Counted from the stretch's first letter, positions 46,657 to 59,236 are shown. The stretch is 64,000 bases of DNA from Hysterangium stoloniferum (GCA_015178975.1 WHVD01000009.1:372001-436000); one strand, 5' to 3'. The notes: a model not told the origin generated them from the letters alone. Made by a program: numbers and translations.

Positions 46657-47200
46657 TGTTACGACCCATTCCCGGATGTTTCAATATCCGACTTCCAATC
46701 TCCGACTACGGAACATCATAGTTACCGTATCATCCACATTCTTCCCTTGTTTCGCATTTGGTAATTTGTCCGTTGACAAGTATTCACTCATTTGTTTGTT
46801 GTATTCCCATTTCGGAATATTGTCTCCCTAATATGTCTTATTGTATTTCCGTTTTAAGAACACTTCCATTTCCGTCTTATTATGGTCTTAGTTTGTAGTA
46901 CAATAACGAGTAGACTTATATTAGTTTCCGCGAATTTGTACTTTACCTTAGATCTGATATCAACTTAGTTTCTTATTCCTCCTCCCATCTTTCTGTACAC
47001 TCAATATTCGGAACTCTTTGGAACTCTGAATATCCGTATCTTCCATCGTAAGCCTTACTTCTGAAATTAAGGACTTTGAGCGTTTGCGTAGAGGTGCAGC
47101 ACATAAGCTGAAGCCGACGTCCTGACCCTATCCACTAGTTCCCAACTTCACAGTGACTTTCTGATAGTTCCGGAATAAGTTTCTGACACGGCACTTAACA
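46657..47200 (+). mobile_element. Solo LTR (LTR-e family, 544 bp) with exact TSD
   Basis: It begins TGTTACGACCC and ends GGCACTTAACA, flanked by CATAC at 46652-46656 and 47201-47205. It carries the conserved module at 47097-47122, 78 bp from its 3' end. It resembles 24903-25728. Confidence 0.93.
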
Positions 47201-48317
47201 CATACATAATACTTTTTTGAACTGATTCTCATGTATTATTTATATAGTTTCTGTTCCATCATTTTCACAAACTATTTGGATTTCATTCTAGGCCTGATAT
47301 TGTCAATACCAAAGACAATGAACCAAAAATATCTATTCCTGGAAAAGGTATGCCAAGTTTCCCTTAATGATTTCTTTATTTTACAAATTATATATGTAGT
47401 TGTTGGACTGTACCATTATGGACCTTATCCACCTAGAATGTTACCTGGTTATGACCTGGATGGTATGTACAAGCTATACTCAATTATTTAATACAGAATA
47501 ATGAATTTATTATTGACAGGAAAGCCTTTTGGTTATTTTTTGAATCCAAATTATATCAACCCATCTATATTCAATTTCCAAGCCCAATCTCACACTGTTC
47601 CTGATGATATTGCTTCCAAGCCACCAATGCCTAACATTACCATTACTACTCCCTCAGTTCCTTTATCAAAATTACCACCAAAGCCCAATATTACCATTAC
47701 TGCTCTCTCATCTCCTTTCTCAAAATCAGAGAAATTATCACCATCTCCTAACTTCATGTCTGGGAACCATCTCAAGGATTTACAATAATCTATTGGACCA
47801 ATGGAAAATAGAAAAGTTAAAGACTGGGATGGATGACCCAATGGTGAATGGTCATATCAGTTTACACATTCTGAATATGAAGCCCTCAACAAATTATTTG
47901 TTCACTGGGCAACTATAGTGCTAGGTGGGGATAAACAACATGATATAAATTCTTTAACTTTAGATGGTGGAAAGCATACAAAGTGTAAATATTTGGGTAT
48001 TATACATTGCAAAAATCCTGACTGTGATATTATCATTTGGCCTCAGACCAGAGATGCTGGTATTCAAAAGCAATTAAAACGTAGTTGTGACTGTGGATGG
48101 AATTTACATCATGTGACATGCAATGTATTGTCCACACTTATTCATTATAAAAATGGGATTATGTATCATAATGGTGGGACACATCTTCACCAACAACCCA
48201 CTCATAAACTCCATCTTCTTCCCAATGAACGATCTCAGCTCCACAAAATATTTCAGGAACATCCAAAAATGGGCTCACTACAATTAGCTGTTGGCATTCC
48301 TGGATTTTCTGGTCCAG

Positions 48318-48479
48318 GTAAATCTGTCACAGAGATATCCCCAGTTCTATTAAATGTTGATCGTGTTCAGTATGAGAAGAAAATTGTTCACAAGAGAAGT
48401 AAATCTGTCACAGAGATATCCCCAGTTCTATTAAATGTTGATCGTGTTCAGTATGAGAAGAAAATTGTTCACAAGAGAA
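48318..48479 (+). repeat. In-frame 81-bp tandem duplication in the MULE-like gene
   Basis: 48318-48398 and 48399-48479 are identical over essentially their whole length and add exactly 27 codons (KSVTEISPVLLNVDRVQYEK and the next seven). The frame is preserved. The near-identity indicates a recent event. Confidence 0.97.
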
Positions 48480-48644
48480 ATAAGATTATTGGAGGGACTG
48501 CAGAATCAGGATTGGAACAGTTGGCTGAGTTTGGATCTCATCATCCTGATTTATTACATTATAGTGAGGTTGGACCAACTACAATCCTTGTCAAACTTCT
48601 TGGATGGAGCTACAAATAATGCTAGATGTTGTTCAGTATGATGC

Positions 48645-49075
48645 TGTCACAACTGTCACAAGTCACAACATTGTCACAAACAATCAAAGGTAATATTTGA
48701 TAACTCTTTGACTCATCGAATTCGACTCGATAAACCTGAACATTATTTGACAACATTGAATCTCTTTCAACATGTCTCATTTCAATGTCACAAATGATTT
48801 CATTATTAGTTCATAATATAGTCATAACGATACAAAGACAAGCATAAAAGGGCCATGAAACAAGCAAGGGAAGTCAGTTGAAATATCTGTAAATTAGTGA
48901 TACTAGTAATCTGACTTGTCATAACTTCTTTGACAAATACTTCCATGAGTTCTCATGACTGGTAATAGCCTCTTACTTCATCAACAGGGTGAATATATAC
49001 TTCATTGAATGAGGCTTTCAAGTTCGATCAGTAGAATATTATTCGACTTTATTGAAGAATAATCGATTTGTGACA
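48645..49075 (+). mobile_element. Solo LTR (LTR-f, 431 bp) with exact TSD
   Basis: It begins TGTCACAACTGTCAC and ends GATTTGTGACA, flanked by GATGC at 48640-48644 and 49076-49080. It is the second copy of 26428-26856 and is inserted in the transposase coding region between CCSV and DAVHG. Confidence 0.95.
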
Positions 49076-50270
49076 GATGCTGTCCATGGATTTGTCTCTG
49101 ATGCTGCACATGGCTATTGGAGAATGAGTGATTGGGTGCTTATAGTATCATCTGTATATTCTCAACATCTTTGTTGTTGGGTCCCAGTTCTCTTCTCAGC
49201 AGCTAATGGCACCACTTCCAATCATTATCGAATACACTTTCTAATGCTATTTCAACTCAATGTCAGAAGCAGGGACTCCAATTAACTGATGAAATGTTTG
49301 CATGTGTTGTTGATTTCAGTCAAGCTCAGGCAAATGGCTTTGTAGAGGCTTTTATTCAGTTTTGGTCAACTATGGAAGGCAATATGCAAAATATGAAGAA
49401 TTAACTAAGGCAGCAAACTCACTTTTGAAAGGATGCTATCAGCATTTTCGTACTGGCATCACTCATCTCAAAAGGATTAGTGGTGTGGTACAACCCCAGC
49501 TACAGGACACTTTTGAATCACATGCTCTAGGTTTGTTAGAGGCTATCAATGCAGAGGCCTTTAAAGCACATGCTGCAGCACTTATATGTGACTTTCCAGG
49601 TGTTAAAAACTGGATGGATTGGTGGCAGCAGGACAGACCTTCCCGAATACTTTTTAAGCCATTTAGAACCATGAAAGAAGATCTCTGGGAGCAACTACCA
49701 GATACTACAAATGCTGAGGAAGCCATGCATTTTAGACTTTACAGTGGGCTTGGTCATAATTTAGGACTTATGGAAGGTCTAGAGGGATTATTTTTATTTG
49801 TGAATCTTCTAGAGATGCAGGGCATTGCCAAACAATCAGAACACCAGTGGCATATGGGACCATGAAACCTTGGACTAAGAATGCTTATTGGTTAGGATGA
49901 ACTAAAGTCCACCGAAATCCAACTTCTAAAAGATTTCAAAATAATGGTCGTCCACCAGTTACTGCTAAGGCACTTATTCTTGGTACTAAAGGCAAGAACA
50001 AGAAATCTGTCTCGATTCCAGGATACCAATGGAAGGAAAACTCCTGTTGGTTGGATACTTCTCTTGAACTCATATACCAGGCAGTTAATCACCATTGGCC
50101 AGCATTACATCAAAATCTTTCACAACTGGATACTCAGTTATTACTCTCATTTTTATACCATATTTTTGAAGAGCATTTGATTACTATTGGTGAGGTATTC
50201 AATGGTCAAGAAAGTATATTGATTTCTACCAAACATGATCAGTTATGTGAACAACTCCTTTAGATGCTTG

Positions 50271-50767
50271 TTGGAAATCATGTCAAGGTGAACAGATATG
50301 CAGAAATACACCCTCTATAATGGAAATCTGGATACACAATCCTATCATGCTTGTTTTGTCCCTGGATTATGAGAGCTTGACAGAGACATGGTGTCTGCCT
50401 AAAAAGCTCAAATTATTTCAGAATTCAAACCACCTCAAAGGTCTCCACTAGAACCTTGTAGGCAAAGCCATCTATTCACTATCTGTTCAACACTTTACAT
50501 CAAGGTTCCATAATAGCAATGCTATCTATGAGCATGATGGTTTACAACATTCAGGATCCTCAGTAAAAATACAAAAAGGTACCATATCACAATATCTTGA
50601 AGAGAAGATTCAGACAGATTCAGGCATATCTTCATATACCAGTGCTGTTATATATGTGTTGCAAGGTGGAATTAAAGTTCAGGAAGAGTTTCAGAAAATA
50701 CAAAAAAGAGTCTTGGCTAATCACCATATTCTTGTAAACTACAATTCTTCAGCAACACTGCCTCAAG
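50271..50767. other. Probable 3' part of the MULE-like element, unassigned
   Basis: Codon-like composition persists, but I find no recognisable motif and the frames are short. Confidence 0.35.
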
Positions 50768-51117
50768 TGTGAGGAGTATGCTTTTACCACAGTTTCATTG
50801 TAGTAAAACACTCCTTTTATTTCATTTATATTTTATATATTTTACTCACATTTTCCTATCCTTTACATTCTTTAACTATTGCACCATTTCATTAGTTTGA
50901 AGCTCTGTGTATACTTGTGGGTTCTCTCAGTGCCAAATAACAACAGACACACTTTTACCCAAGCACCACCACTCAAACTAGGTCTACAGTGAGCGGTGAT
51001 CAGGGTAACGTGTCAGCTACCACATAGGTAGCATTATCTGAGCTAACGAACACTTCTGGCCTCAAACTATAACAGTCGAGGCCTCCACTCGAATCATTCT
51101 TCCTCCCTTCCCAAATT
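50768..51117 (+). repeat. LTR-a relative, 3'-truncated
   Basis: It begins TGTGAGGAGTATGC and matches 22729-23080 (inverted) and 1-283. It stops at CTTCCTCCC, about 60 bp short of the normal CTTCACA end, where copia sequence begins. Confidence 0.8.
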
Positions 51118-54100
51118 CCTGTAATTTGTTCAAGATGTACTGGTGTTGTGATAGAGAAATAGTCTGCTTTTCTCAATTTTGTGTGATTTCAATGCCTAAT
51201 AGGAAGATGTAGGTCCTAGATCCCTGAGTTTGAAATGTGTAGCTAATTCAGCTACAAAATCATCCAGGACTTTTTTGGATGGTCCTGCAAGGGTGATGTC
51301 ATCTACAAATATTGGAACAATGACTTTGATTTCATCTCATTGATAGATATAGACTGATGGATCAGAATAAATCCACTTGAAGTCCATTTTCTCTAGTACA
51401 CTCCACAGGTGTTTGCTCCAGAGGTTGCTTGCCTGCTTGAGTCCATAGAGTGACTTGTCTAGTCTACATGCTACATCTGATCCTCCTTAGTGAAATCCTT
51501 CTGGCTGGACCATGTATATTTCTGCATCAATATCACTGTTGATGAATGCATGTGATATGTCAACTGATTAGAGGTGGAGGCCTTCTGCTACAGCCAGTGC
51601 TAATACTAGATGAATAGTAGCATGGCACATTGTTGGGGCAAAAATCTCTGTATAGTCAAATCCTGGTCTCTGGTTGTATCCTTTAGCAACCAATCGTGCC
51701 TTAAAGTGTTCTATTGATCCATCTGCCTTTCATTTCACTTTGAAAACCCATTTTGATCCTATAGCCTTTTTTCCTGGTGGTAGTTTCATTATGGTCCAAG
51801 TTCCATTGCTCATGTGTGTGTTCATTTCCTCCAACGCCTCTCTCTATTGTCTTGCCTGTGGACCATTCATTGCCTCTGTAAATGTCCTTGGTTCAGAAAT
51901 AATTGACACATGTGCCTCCTCCAATTCCACTTCATCGGTACTGTCAGAAGTGGTAGGATTGGGTTCCCAGGTTTTCCACCATTCATTAGGAGGTTTTTTG
52001 TTGTGCAAAGGTTTTTGAATAGCAATTGGTCTGTTATCTTCCTCCTCCTCATTATCTGTGATCTGGGGGGATGGTGTGATAACATTGTCTTCAGATTCAG
52101 GTGCAGGTAATTCATGATCCTCCAGAGGGGCAGTTGGTAATTCACTCGGTGGATTACCATCTTCTTCAACAACTGGACCCCCTGGGATATAATCCCTAGT
52201 ACTTGATTCATCCTTCCCACCAGTATCTGGAACTTGTGGTGGTTGGTGTTTCCATGTATATCATTCATCAAATTCAGCTCGTTCACTGATCACTATCCTT
52301 CTTGTCAATGGGTTGTAGAATAACCATCCCTTATATCCTTCAGGATGCCCAATGAAGATGCATTTCTCCATGTGAGATTCCAGGCTTGATCATTTGTCCT
52401 TTTGAATGTGAACATATGCAATGCATCCCCAAACTCTGATGTGACTGATATTTGGTTTCCTTTTGTGCCAAATTTCATATGGGGTTTTGTCCTTTAAGGC
52501 AGATGATGGGCAGTGGTTCCAGATGTGTACAAATGCAGCCAGGCAGTACTCCCAGAAGTTCTTGGGTAGTTCAGACTCTGTTAGCATGGTTGTAATCCCT
52601 TCTGCTAATGTCCAGTTTGCACGCTCTGCCATTCCATTTTGCTGAGGTCTATTACAGACTGAATGCTGACACAAGATACCATGTTTATTGGTGAATTCAA
52701 TGAATGCCCTTTACATGTATTATTCACCCTTGTCATCCCTAAGTTTCTTTATTTTCCATCCAAGGAGGTTTTCTGCAAATGCTTTGTACCGTTTGAATGC
52801 CCAGAAAACACCACTTTTGGACTTGATTGGGATGATGTAATAGAATATTGAAGCCTCATCAATGAATGTGACCCAATAGTAACATCCAGATCAGGATCTT
52901 GTGCCAATATAATGTACATCTGTATGTACCAACTCCAAAGGTTCATTGCAGTGATGTTCTGAGGAGGGAAATGGGTTGGCATGCATCTTTCCTGCAAGAC
53001 ATGGTTCACAAATTGGACCTGGTTTAGCCTTTGAATTAAGTACCAATCCTTTAACCATATTTCTTCTCATTAGATTCTTTATCCCCTCATAGTGGTGATG
53101 TCCCAATCTTCTATGCCACAGAGACAGGTCTAGAGGTAAAGTAGAGGACATGTGCACATTCTCCATTTTATTTATAATAGTCTTGCCATCCAAGTAGCCC
53201 ACATTTTGATCAGTGATTGATGCAGTGAATAAAAGATTCCCATGGAGATTAAATCTTATGGTTTTGGATGAAATGTGTACATCAAATTCTTTATAACGTG
53301 TGAGGTATAGGACAGCAAGAAGATTATTATGTAAAGCTGGAACATGTAATACTTTTGTGAATGCAACCTCCTGGCTAACTCTTCCATCAATGATTGGTTG
53401 AAAAATAACACTCCCAACACCTTCAGAATATACAATTCTATTGTCTGCAAGTTTTATTGGGGTTCTGTATAGGGTATAGGTGTGGAACCAGTTGTAATGG
53501 GCTGTCATATGTGATGTGGCCCCTGTGTTTGTATTCCAATCATAGATATTAGCTGAGGTTGCACATGCATTATGTTGTGAAAAGACACTTGCTTTTCCTG
53601 TCTGTTCCTTTACTTCCTCTATTTTTTCCTCTTCCATCTTGTTAGCACTGTTGCATGACTGCCAGTTGTGCTGTAGCTTTTCTTTATTCCTTGGCTTTGG
53701 ACAGTCATAGCTGAGATGCCCTTCCTTGTCACAATTATAGCAAACCATCTTTTTTCAATGCTTGATGGTGCTTTGGCCCTATTAACCATTTCTCCACAGC
53801 AATTGTGATTTAATTCCTCACTTCTGAATGCCTGGAGAATGGTATTCTTGTCCAACTTCTCCATGAGTAATAATGATGAGGAGAGGTGTGCATATTCCTC
53901 AGGAAGAGCCCAGATGAGTGCCATGCATTGTAATTCTTCATCCAACTTTTCAATCGTGAAGTCCTTTGGGTGCAGGTTTCGAATAGTCCCCATTGTTTTA
54001 TCAATTCTGACACCCAAATCCATCAAAGACTCCTTTTCATCCTTTTGGATTGAGAATAGGTCATCATAGGCATTGAAGCAGGCTCCTGGTTTTTGTTGTA

Positions 54101-54398
54101 AGTGTGTCCTTTCCAACAAGTCCCACATTTTGATTGGATCTTCTTCAAATCCATGGAAATGCACTCTCTGATCATTTTCCACCATAAAATATATCTCTGC
54201 AGCTGCCGTCTCTGCCTTTGTTTCCCACTTCTCAATGTTATCACTGCCATTTACTGGCTTGATTTCTTTTCCACAAACAAGTTTCCAATAACCCAACTTC
54301 ATCAACCATGCCTTCATTTCTCCAGACCATTCTGGATAATTTTGGTTGTTTAATGGTTTGAATTTTGGTAATGATTCTGAGGATGTCATGCTTGACAC
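51118..54398 (-). pseudogene. Ty1/copia gag-pol, truncated in RT
   Basis: Gag starts at 54398 (FKPLNNQNYPEWSGEMKAWL) and runs to 53619. After a frame change, 53748-52891 gives a CCHC zinc knuckle (CYNCDKEGHLSYDC), a protease and the GAG-pre-integrase segment (LWHRRLGHHHYEGIKNL). The protease active site reads NTGAT where DSGAT or DTGAT is expected, so the catalytic Asp is Asn. Integrase residues QQNGMAERANWTLAE follow at about 52600. RT runs about 52290 to 51118 with ARLVAKGYNQRPGFDY and the VDD motif at 51291-51310. Many stops lie within. RNase H and the 3' LTR are missing. The order PR-IN-RT identifies copia. Confidence 0.9.
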
Positions 54399-54750
54399 AG
54401 TAGGGAAATTTTTGAAAATCTGGAAATTAGGGTTTCTTGCTTATGCAAGCAAAAGTGACAGCTCAACCAAACACAAAAGTTGGTTTGTTATGCCTCCAAA
54501 TTCAAGTACTTATAGTAATGTGTATTACAATTAGAAGCTGGGGCCCATAACTTATTAAAAATAGTATGAGTTGGCTTATTGTAATACACAATCAACAAGG
54601 TGGTAATAGTCTTGTAATATAACTATTTATGTCTCAATCAATGTGTCAGTTAGTGAATCACCTTCTGACATAGTAGGTAGGATGCTAGTTTAGGTGTACA
54701 CTGGTTCTGGCATGCATTAACCTCCAAAAACATAGTCCACAATTAGCATC
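54399..54750 (-). other. Copia leader and possible 5' LTR
   Basis: It lies upstream of copia gag on the - strand. A TGTCAGAAGG near 54675 could be the LTR start, but without a second LTR I cannot fix its ends, and I see no clear primer-binding site. Confidence 0.35.
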
Positions 54751-54797
54751 CTCCTATGAAAAAGTGAAGAAATAGGTGAACTGCCCCTAAGAAAAGG

Positions 54798-55013
54798 GTG
54801 GTTTCATCACCAATTCCAACAAACCTTCTGCAGCCTGTAGATTGGGATGTGGTCTGTCAATTGAGGGAAGTGTTAGGAGGAGAAGATCTTTTGCAGTTTG
54901 TGAGTGCTGAGTATGAAAAATGTGCATCTGAAGTATATGAGTCCTTGCATGTCTGTGAGCTAACTCTTCACAATGTCTGGGCTATCTTTGAGGTAATGTT
55001 ATCATATATGTAA
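54798..55013 (+). CDS. Short coding-like exon, unknown
   Basis: A 71-codon frame with natural-looking composition (DWDVVCQLREVLGGEDLL, CELTLHNVWAIFEV), followed directly by a donor-like GTAATG at 54993. It could be an exon of a transposase or host gene whose other parts are lost. No domain recognised. Confidence 0.25.
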   Translation: MVSSPIPTNLLQPVDWDVVCQLREVLGGEDLLQFVSAEYEKCASEVYESLHVCELTLHNVWAIFEVMLSYM

Positions 55014-55661
55014 ATATAGGACAAATAGTAAATTTGATTATTGATTGTCATTCTAATTAAAGCATCACAGAGAAATGAAAGTAGCTAGATAAATCAATTC
55101 TAGTCAGTGACAGCCTGTTGCACTGCTTCCTTGCACACAGGAGATATAACATTTTCAATGGCAGGTGAGCCCCAAGGGGGTGTCATATTGAGCTTGTGAG
55201 GGTTCATGTCTCTTTTTAGGGTGGGAGGTGGTGGGACTTTGACATGGATACAGTCAAGCTCTAGGCTGCGACAAATATCATTACACTGGCGTGTATTGAG
55301 GAAGTTCTGAATGGCACTGGTGCCCTTGTCCCATGGACCACTGGTCTGATTGAAGCTTGAACATATGTATGTTAGTAGTATATTTATGAGCAATGATATT
55401 GGGACATACCTGTGGGCCTGAGGGTCAAAAAGGACCACTGTGTTATTCCCATAAATAAATCCTACAAGTTTGGCAGATAAATAGTAATAAAATTTACATT
55501 AATTAGAAGGACCTACCTTGCAGATCAGCAAATAGAAACTCACCAACAGAGTCAATGACAGTGTGGTGTGCAAAGGCATCAACACACATCCCAAGTCTAT
55601 CCATGTTATTTCTGGCCTCTGTGTTTCTGGAGAATTTGACCTCTCATCTTGGTTTAGGTAG

Positions 55662-56777
55662 TGCAATGTATTTAGGGGTTTCTCTTAGATAGCTCAATAT
55701 ATGCTATAGTGTCACAGAGCTTCAACAATAAAACAAACAAAGGTCCAGTAATTTAAATACTGATAGATTAATTAGTTGCACTATTAAGCTTAAACAACTA
55801 AAAATCAATGCTTATTTTGATTATTGAAAGGTTCAATAGAACAATATATGACTCTTTTAGCAAATAAAAGAACTATTCCTTGAGAATAGGGGCTGGAAGT
55901 TGAATATATGCACAGTAATGTGGCAGAGGCTTGATATAAGAGCTTCAGTTTCTTGTATGCTTATTTGTAATTAGGTATGGGCCTTGAATAATCTAAGTGT
56001 TGGCAGGGATTTCAGTAAGAATACTTATTAGGTTTATTATGTATTTAATAAGCCTAAGGGGTAGCTGTGAGGCTGGGGGAACTTAGATGATTAGCTAAGT
56101 TCAAGAGTGCTGACAAAGAGTTCTAGATTCTGCAAGTGTGGGTGCTTGCAGTTAGTATATCAGACTAAGGCTATTATTGTCCTTAAGATGATGAGATAAG
56201 CTTCTGAGCTGTGCTGTAAAATATGAGTTGATTTATTGTGGATTTCTGGCCCTCCTTATATACATTTTGATAACTTAATTATTTAACTATTTTATTATTT
56301 TATGATATCATATTTAACTATTTTATTATTTTATGATATCATATTTAACTATTTATTACCCCTTTTTGTAATCCTATGACTCCCCAGTCTGAGACAAGGG
56401 CTTCAATCTAATCCTGAACTTGAAGGTTCAGAGGCCAAGATCTGGGACAGAAGTACATAAATGCCAGTGACTTGAAGGTTGGCTTTAAGTAATATGTCAC
56501 GTGACACCAAAAACACGCATATAGCAACAAGGCAATGTGCTGGGAAGCAATAACTAGGTTAATAAAAGATAAATAATCAGTTAAAAATTATAATCAATTA
56601 ATTAAAATATGATAGCATTATATGAGCTCATATATGCTATTATTATGTGAAGTTAAAAGGAACTAGGCCTTATATTTCACAATAAAAATATAATAAAAAT
56701 ACAATAAATTCGAAAAAATACTAATTAATTTCAAACAAAATTAAGAGAATTTTATGAGATAATACTGATACCTCACA
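55662..56777 (-). mobile_element. Solo LTR, LTR-d copy C (1116 bp) with exact TSD
   Basis: On the - strand it begins TGTGAGGTATCAG (56777) and ends ATACATTGCA (55662). GGTAG flanks it at 55657-55661 and 56778-56782. It has a small 30-bp direct repeat (TATTTAACTATTTTATTATT) around 56280-56345. It shows the uninterrupted site where the Tc1 landed in copy B. Confidence 0.95.
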
Positions 56778-57049
56778 GGTAGCAATGGCACTGCCAGGAA
56801 TGTATTCCACTGTATGGTGGGCTCACAACTTTCTGAGAAATCTGTAGTGTCTTCTACTTCATCTACCAATTTTCCAATGAAGGTATCCTCTGTATTCCAT
56901 CTGAGAGCTTAAATTCAAACAATTAATTAGATTTCAAATCACATTTATCTGTGGTTTGACTCACCTGGTATATTTTCAGTATTACTAGACCTAATGCATT
57001 CATTAAATGACTCAACAAAATATTTGCCCCAGGCTAGAAGCATGAGTTC

Positions 57050-57864
57050 TGTTACGACTGGAAAACCCACCAGACTCCGGGAACTACTCTATTTGCACCT
57101 GCACCCTATATGCACCAGTTATCAGTTAACTGGAATACCCGCTGGGACCTGGACAATGAACCTGTCCATGTCTGACCTTTGTTGTCTCTTGTACCAGTCA
57201 CCAGAATACCTGCCAGGACCCATGCACATTGTACCCATCTATCTCTGACCCTGTCCCACACCTCAGTCACCAGACCCCACTTGGAAAACCCATCAGCTCT
57301 CTAACTGAGCCCCATTCCCATTATGGTCAAATGACCTGTCACATTTTGGACTCTGCCTCCATTCCATTCCATCCCTAATACCTAGTTTGGTGTTTACTTG
57401 TCTTGTTTCATGATTACTTGTTTAGGATTTCATTATTACTGGATTTGGTATAACATACATTCCACAGTCTATATAGTCTGGCAGATGTTGTACATACAAT
57501 CCAGTCAGAAAATCAGCTTAGATCTCCCCAGTAATCTCAGTACATTCTCCACTCTATTCCTCTCTTTGAAACACACTGCTATTTACCTTGTCAAAGTCCA
57601 CAGGCTCCGACCTATCTATCACTCAACCTCTGACCCATCACCACCTGACCCCTCGACCTCTGCAGGATTCCCACAATCAACCCTCCAACCTCTCGACCCA
57701 TCAACTATGTACTCTCAGACTCCCCAGGATTCCTGTCTGCCTGTCTGAAATTGGATGCCACAATCTCGTGAGGTTGCAGTCTATAAGCTGAAGCCAAGTC
57801 CTACTGGCTTTCCTGCAGGTTTCTCCAGAAACCCTCCGATAAGCTCCACATGCATTCCTTAACA
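57050..57864 (+). mobile_element. Solo LTR (LTR-e family, 815 bp) with exact TSD
   Basis: It begins TGTTACGACTGG and ends CATTCCTTAACA, flanked by AGTTC at 57045-57049 and 57865-57869. The conserved module variant GCAGTCTATAAGCTGAAGCC is at 57776-57801. It is inserted within the alpha-kinase N-lobe coding region. Confidence 0.95.
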
Positions 57865-59182
57865 AGTTCTGACTGCAGCTTGTTGAAATTCTCTGAATTG
57901 AATGGCAACAAAGTTCTTTCCACTCAAAGAGTGCAAAGTTTTTTTCTTGTATTTTCCCCTGAAAATCAGATAAATTACATTTCACACCAAATGATATAGT
58001 TACATGTACTTCAGGCATATTTGTAAAGCCCATGGCCCAAATATTTACCTCACCATCCACCACATCCAATGTGCTCTTGCCAGTTCTTCTGCACAAGACC
58101 TGTCTCAATTTCATCACTTCTCATAACCTCAATGTTACAGGTATGTTGATTGACTGTTATTTTAGTTTTTTGGAATTTATATGCCATGTAGGCCACATTT
58201 ATGGTTGCATAATGGCTAACATACATATACACTGGTGTATCTTTTGCTAGGGTATGCACTCTCAGGAGCATCTTTTTCTTTGCATCATTTTATTAGTATA
58301 ATAAAATACATAAATATAGAAAATTACAAAACATACCATTTTCAGAAGCAGTCATCTTGTGCTTTGTTCCAAGACTTCTACTGCCATACTGTATGCTTGG
58401 ACTGATTTTTTATTATGAATCATTCCATCAATGGTGTTAAGCTCATCCTCACTGATATGACTGGCCTGAAAGTTATTAGTTAATAAAAGTATAATTCCAA
58501 TATTTCAAATTCAACTACAATTACTACTCACTGTGGGCACATCTTCATGCATCCACAATTGAAGTGTGAGTTCACCCTTCTTGACATACTTATCTGAAAG
58601 GAAAATCTTGATTGATCAAATCTGCCCACCATTCACTAATACTTTTACCCCCCAGCTTCATCACATCAATGTCTACAAAATGATGGTCTTGCAGATTTGG
58701 ACTATTTACAACAATGAAAATCACACACTCTCTATAAAAATAAATTAGTGACTTTTGATTTCATGTGTAAATCTCATTACCAGTCCCATATCAACCTCAC
58801 ATCACAGTGCTGTGACAATCATAGTAGTCTTTGATATTTAATAAAATCTTATCAATAACCTCATTGGCATCATCATCCACATTGAAAGGGTCCTTCAATG
58901 TAGGTAGTGGGATCTGCAGTTATCAAACAATTTATATGGATTTTGGTTAAACAAATAAAAGAAATATTGTTAAATCTAAATACCTGTTTAGGATTTTTTT
59001 TCCCTGGTATAATCTGTGCAAGCATATATCTAATATTGATGATTTCCCCTTTATGTTGCTTTTTCAAAGCCTGTGTCTTCTCACAAACTTCATATCCTTT
59101 CAGAAGGCTCTCCTTGGGGGGCAGTGGCTTATACAATTGGTGTTTTGATGCAGTCTCTTCAAGGTCTAATATGCATTGAGTG

Positions 59183-59236
59183 AGAAATTCTATTCATTTC
59201 TTTGTATATAGAATGGTCAGAACTTCCACCACTCTT
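59183..59236 (+). repeat. 3' tip of a Gypsy-A LTR and primer-binding site
   Basis: The last ~54 bp match the LTR-a end (GTATATAGAATGGTCAGAAC to CTTCACA). The following TGGTGATCCAGGCCGGA (59238-59254) matches the primer-binding site of copy 2. The rest of the LTR is missing at the alpha-kinase junction. Confidence 0.8.

Larger units (their letters stand above)
47231..50270 (+). pseudogene. MULE-like transposase with GCM/WRKY-type zinc domain, broken
   Basis: A spliced gene: an intron from about 47463 to 47519 (GTATGT...TGACAG) joins GYDLDG to KPFGYF. From 47918 a Cys/His-rich segment (CKYLGIIHC, CDIIIWPQTRDAG, CDCGWNLHHVTC, GGTHLHQQPTH) looks like the GCM1/WRKY-type DNA-binding domain found in MULE transposases. 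The central part (DGATNNARCCSV, then SDAAHGYW) is split by a solo LTR (48645-49075). Later segments (VDFSQAQANGFVEAF near 49310, LLKGCYQHFRTGI, MDWWQQD, TTNAEEAMHFRLY) continue to about 49860, and a Lys-rich tail to 50270. An 81-bp tandem duplication lies at 48318-48479. Frameshifts occur near 47780, 48490 and 49290. The family assignment is inference from motif pattern. Confidence 0.6.
55107..59170 (-). pseudogene. Alpha-kinase-like gene, broken by two solo LTRs
   Basis: Reading - strand from 59170: LLKGYEVCEKTQALKKQHKG, an intron, then several exons (VNIWAMGF, KNFVAIQFRE, ELMLLAWGKYFVESFNE). After an LTR comes DTFIGKLVDEVEDTTDF, and after another LTR KFSRNTEA, DAFAHHTVIDSVGEFLFADLQ, an intron, LFDPQAHR, an intron, and CNDICRSLEL. 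DLQG...DPQAH followed by CNDIC is the C-terminal signature of alpha-type protein kinases. The introns at 55388-55450 and about 55458-55515 keep GT-AG ends. Faults: a TGA just before EVKFSRN (Trp expected), a frame change in the N-lobe, and Ile where the VAK Lys should be. Solo LTRs at 55662-56777 and 57050-57864 interrupt it. The 5' end is cut by a Gypsy-A LTR at about 59183. Confidence 0.68.
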
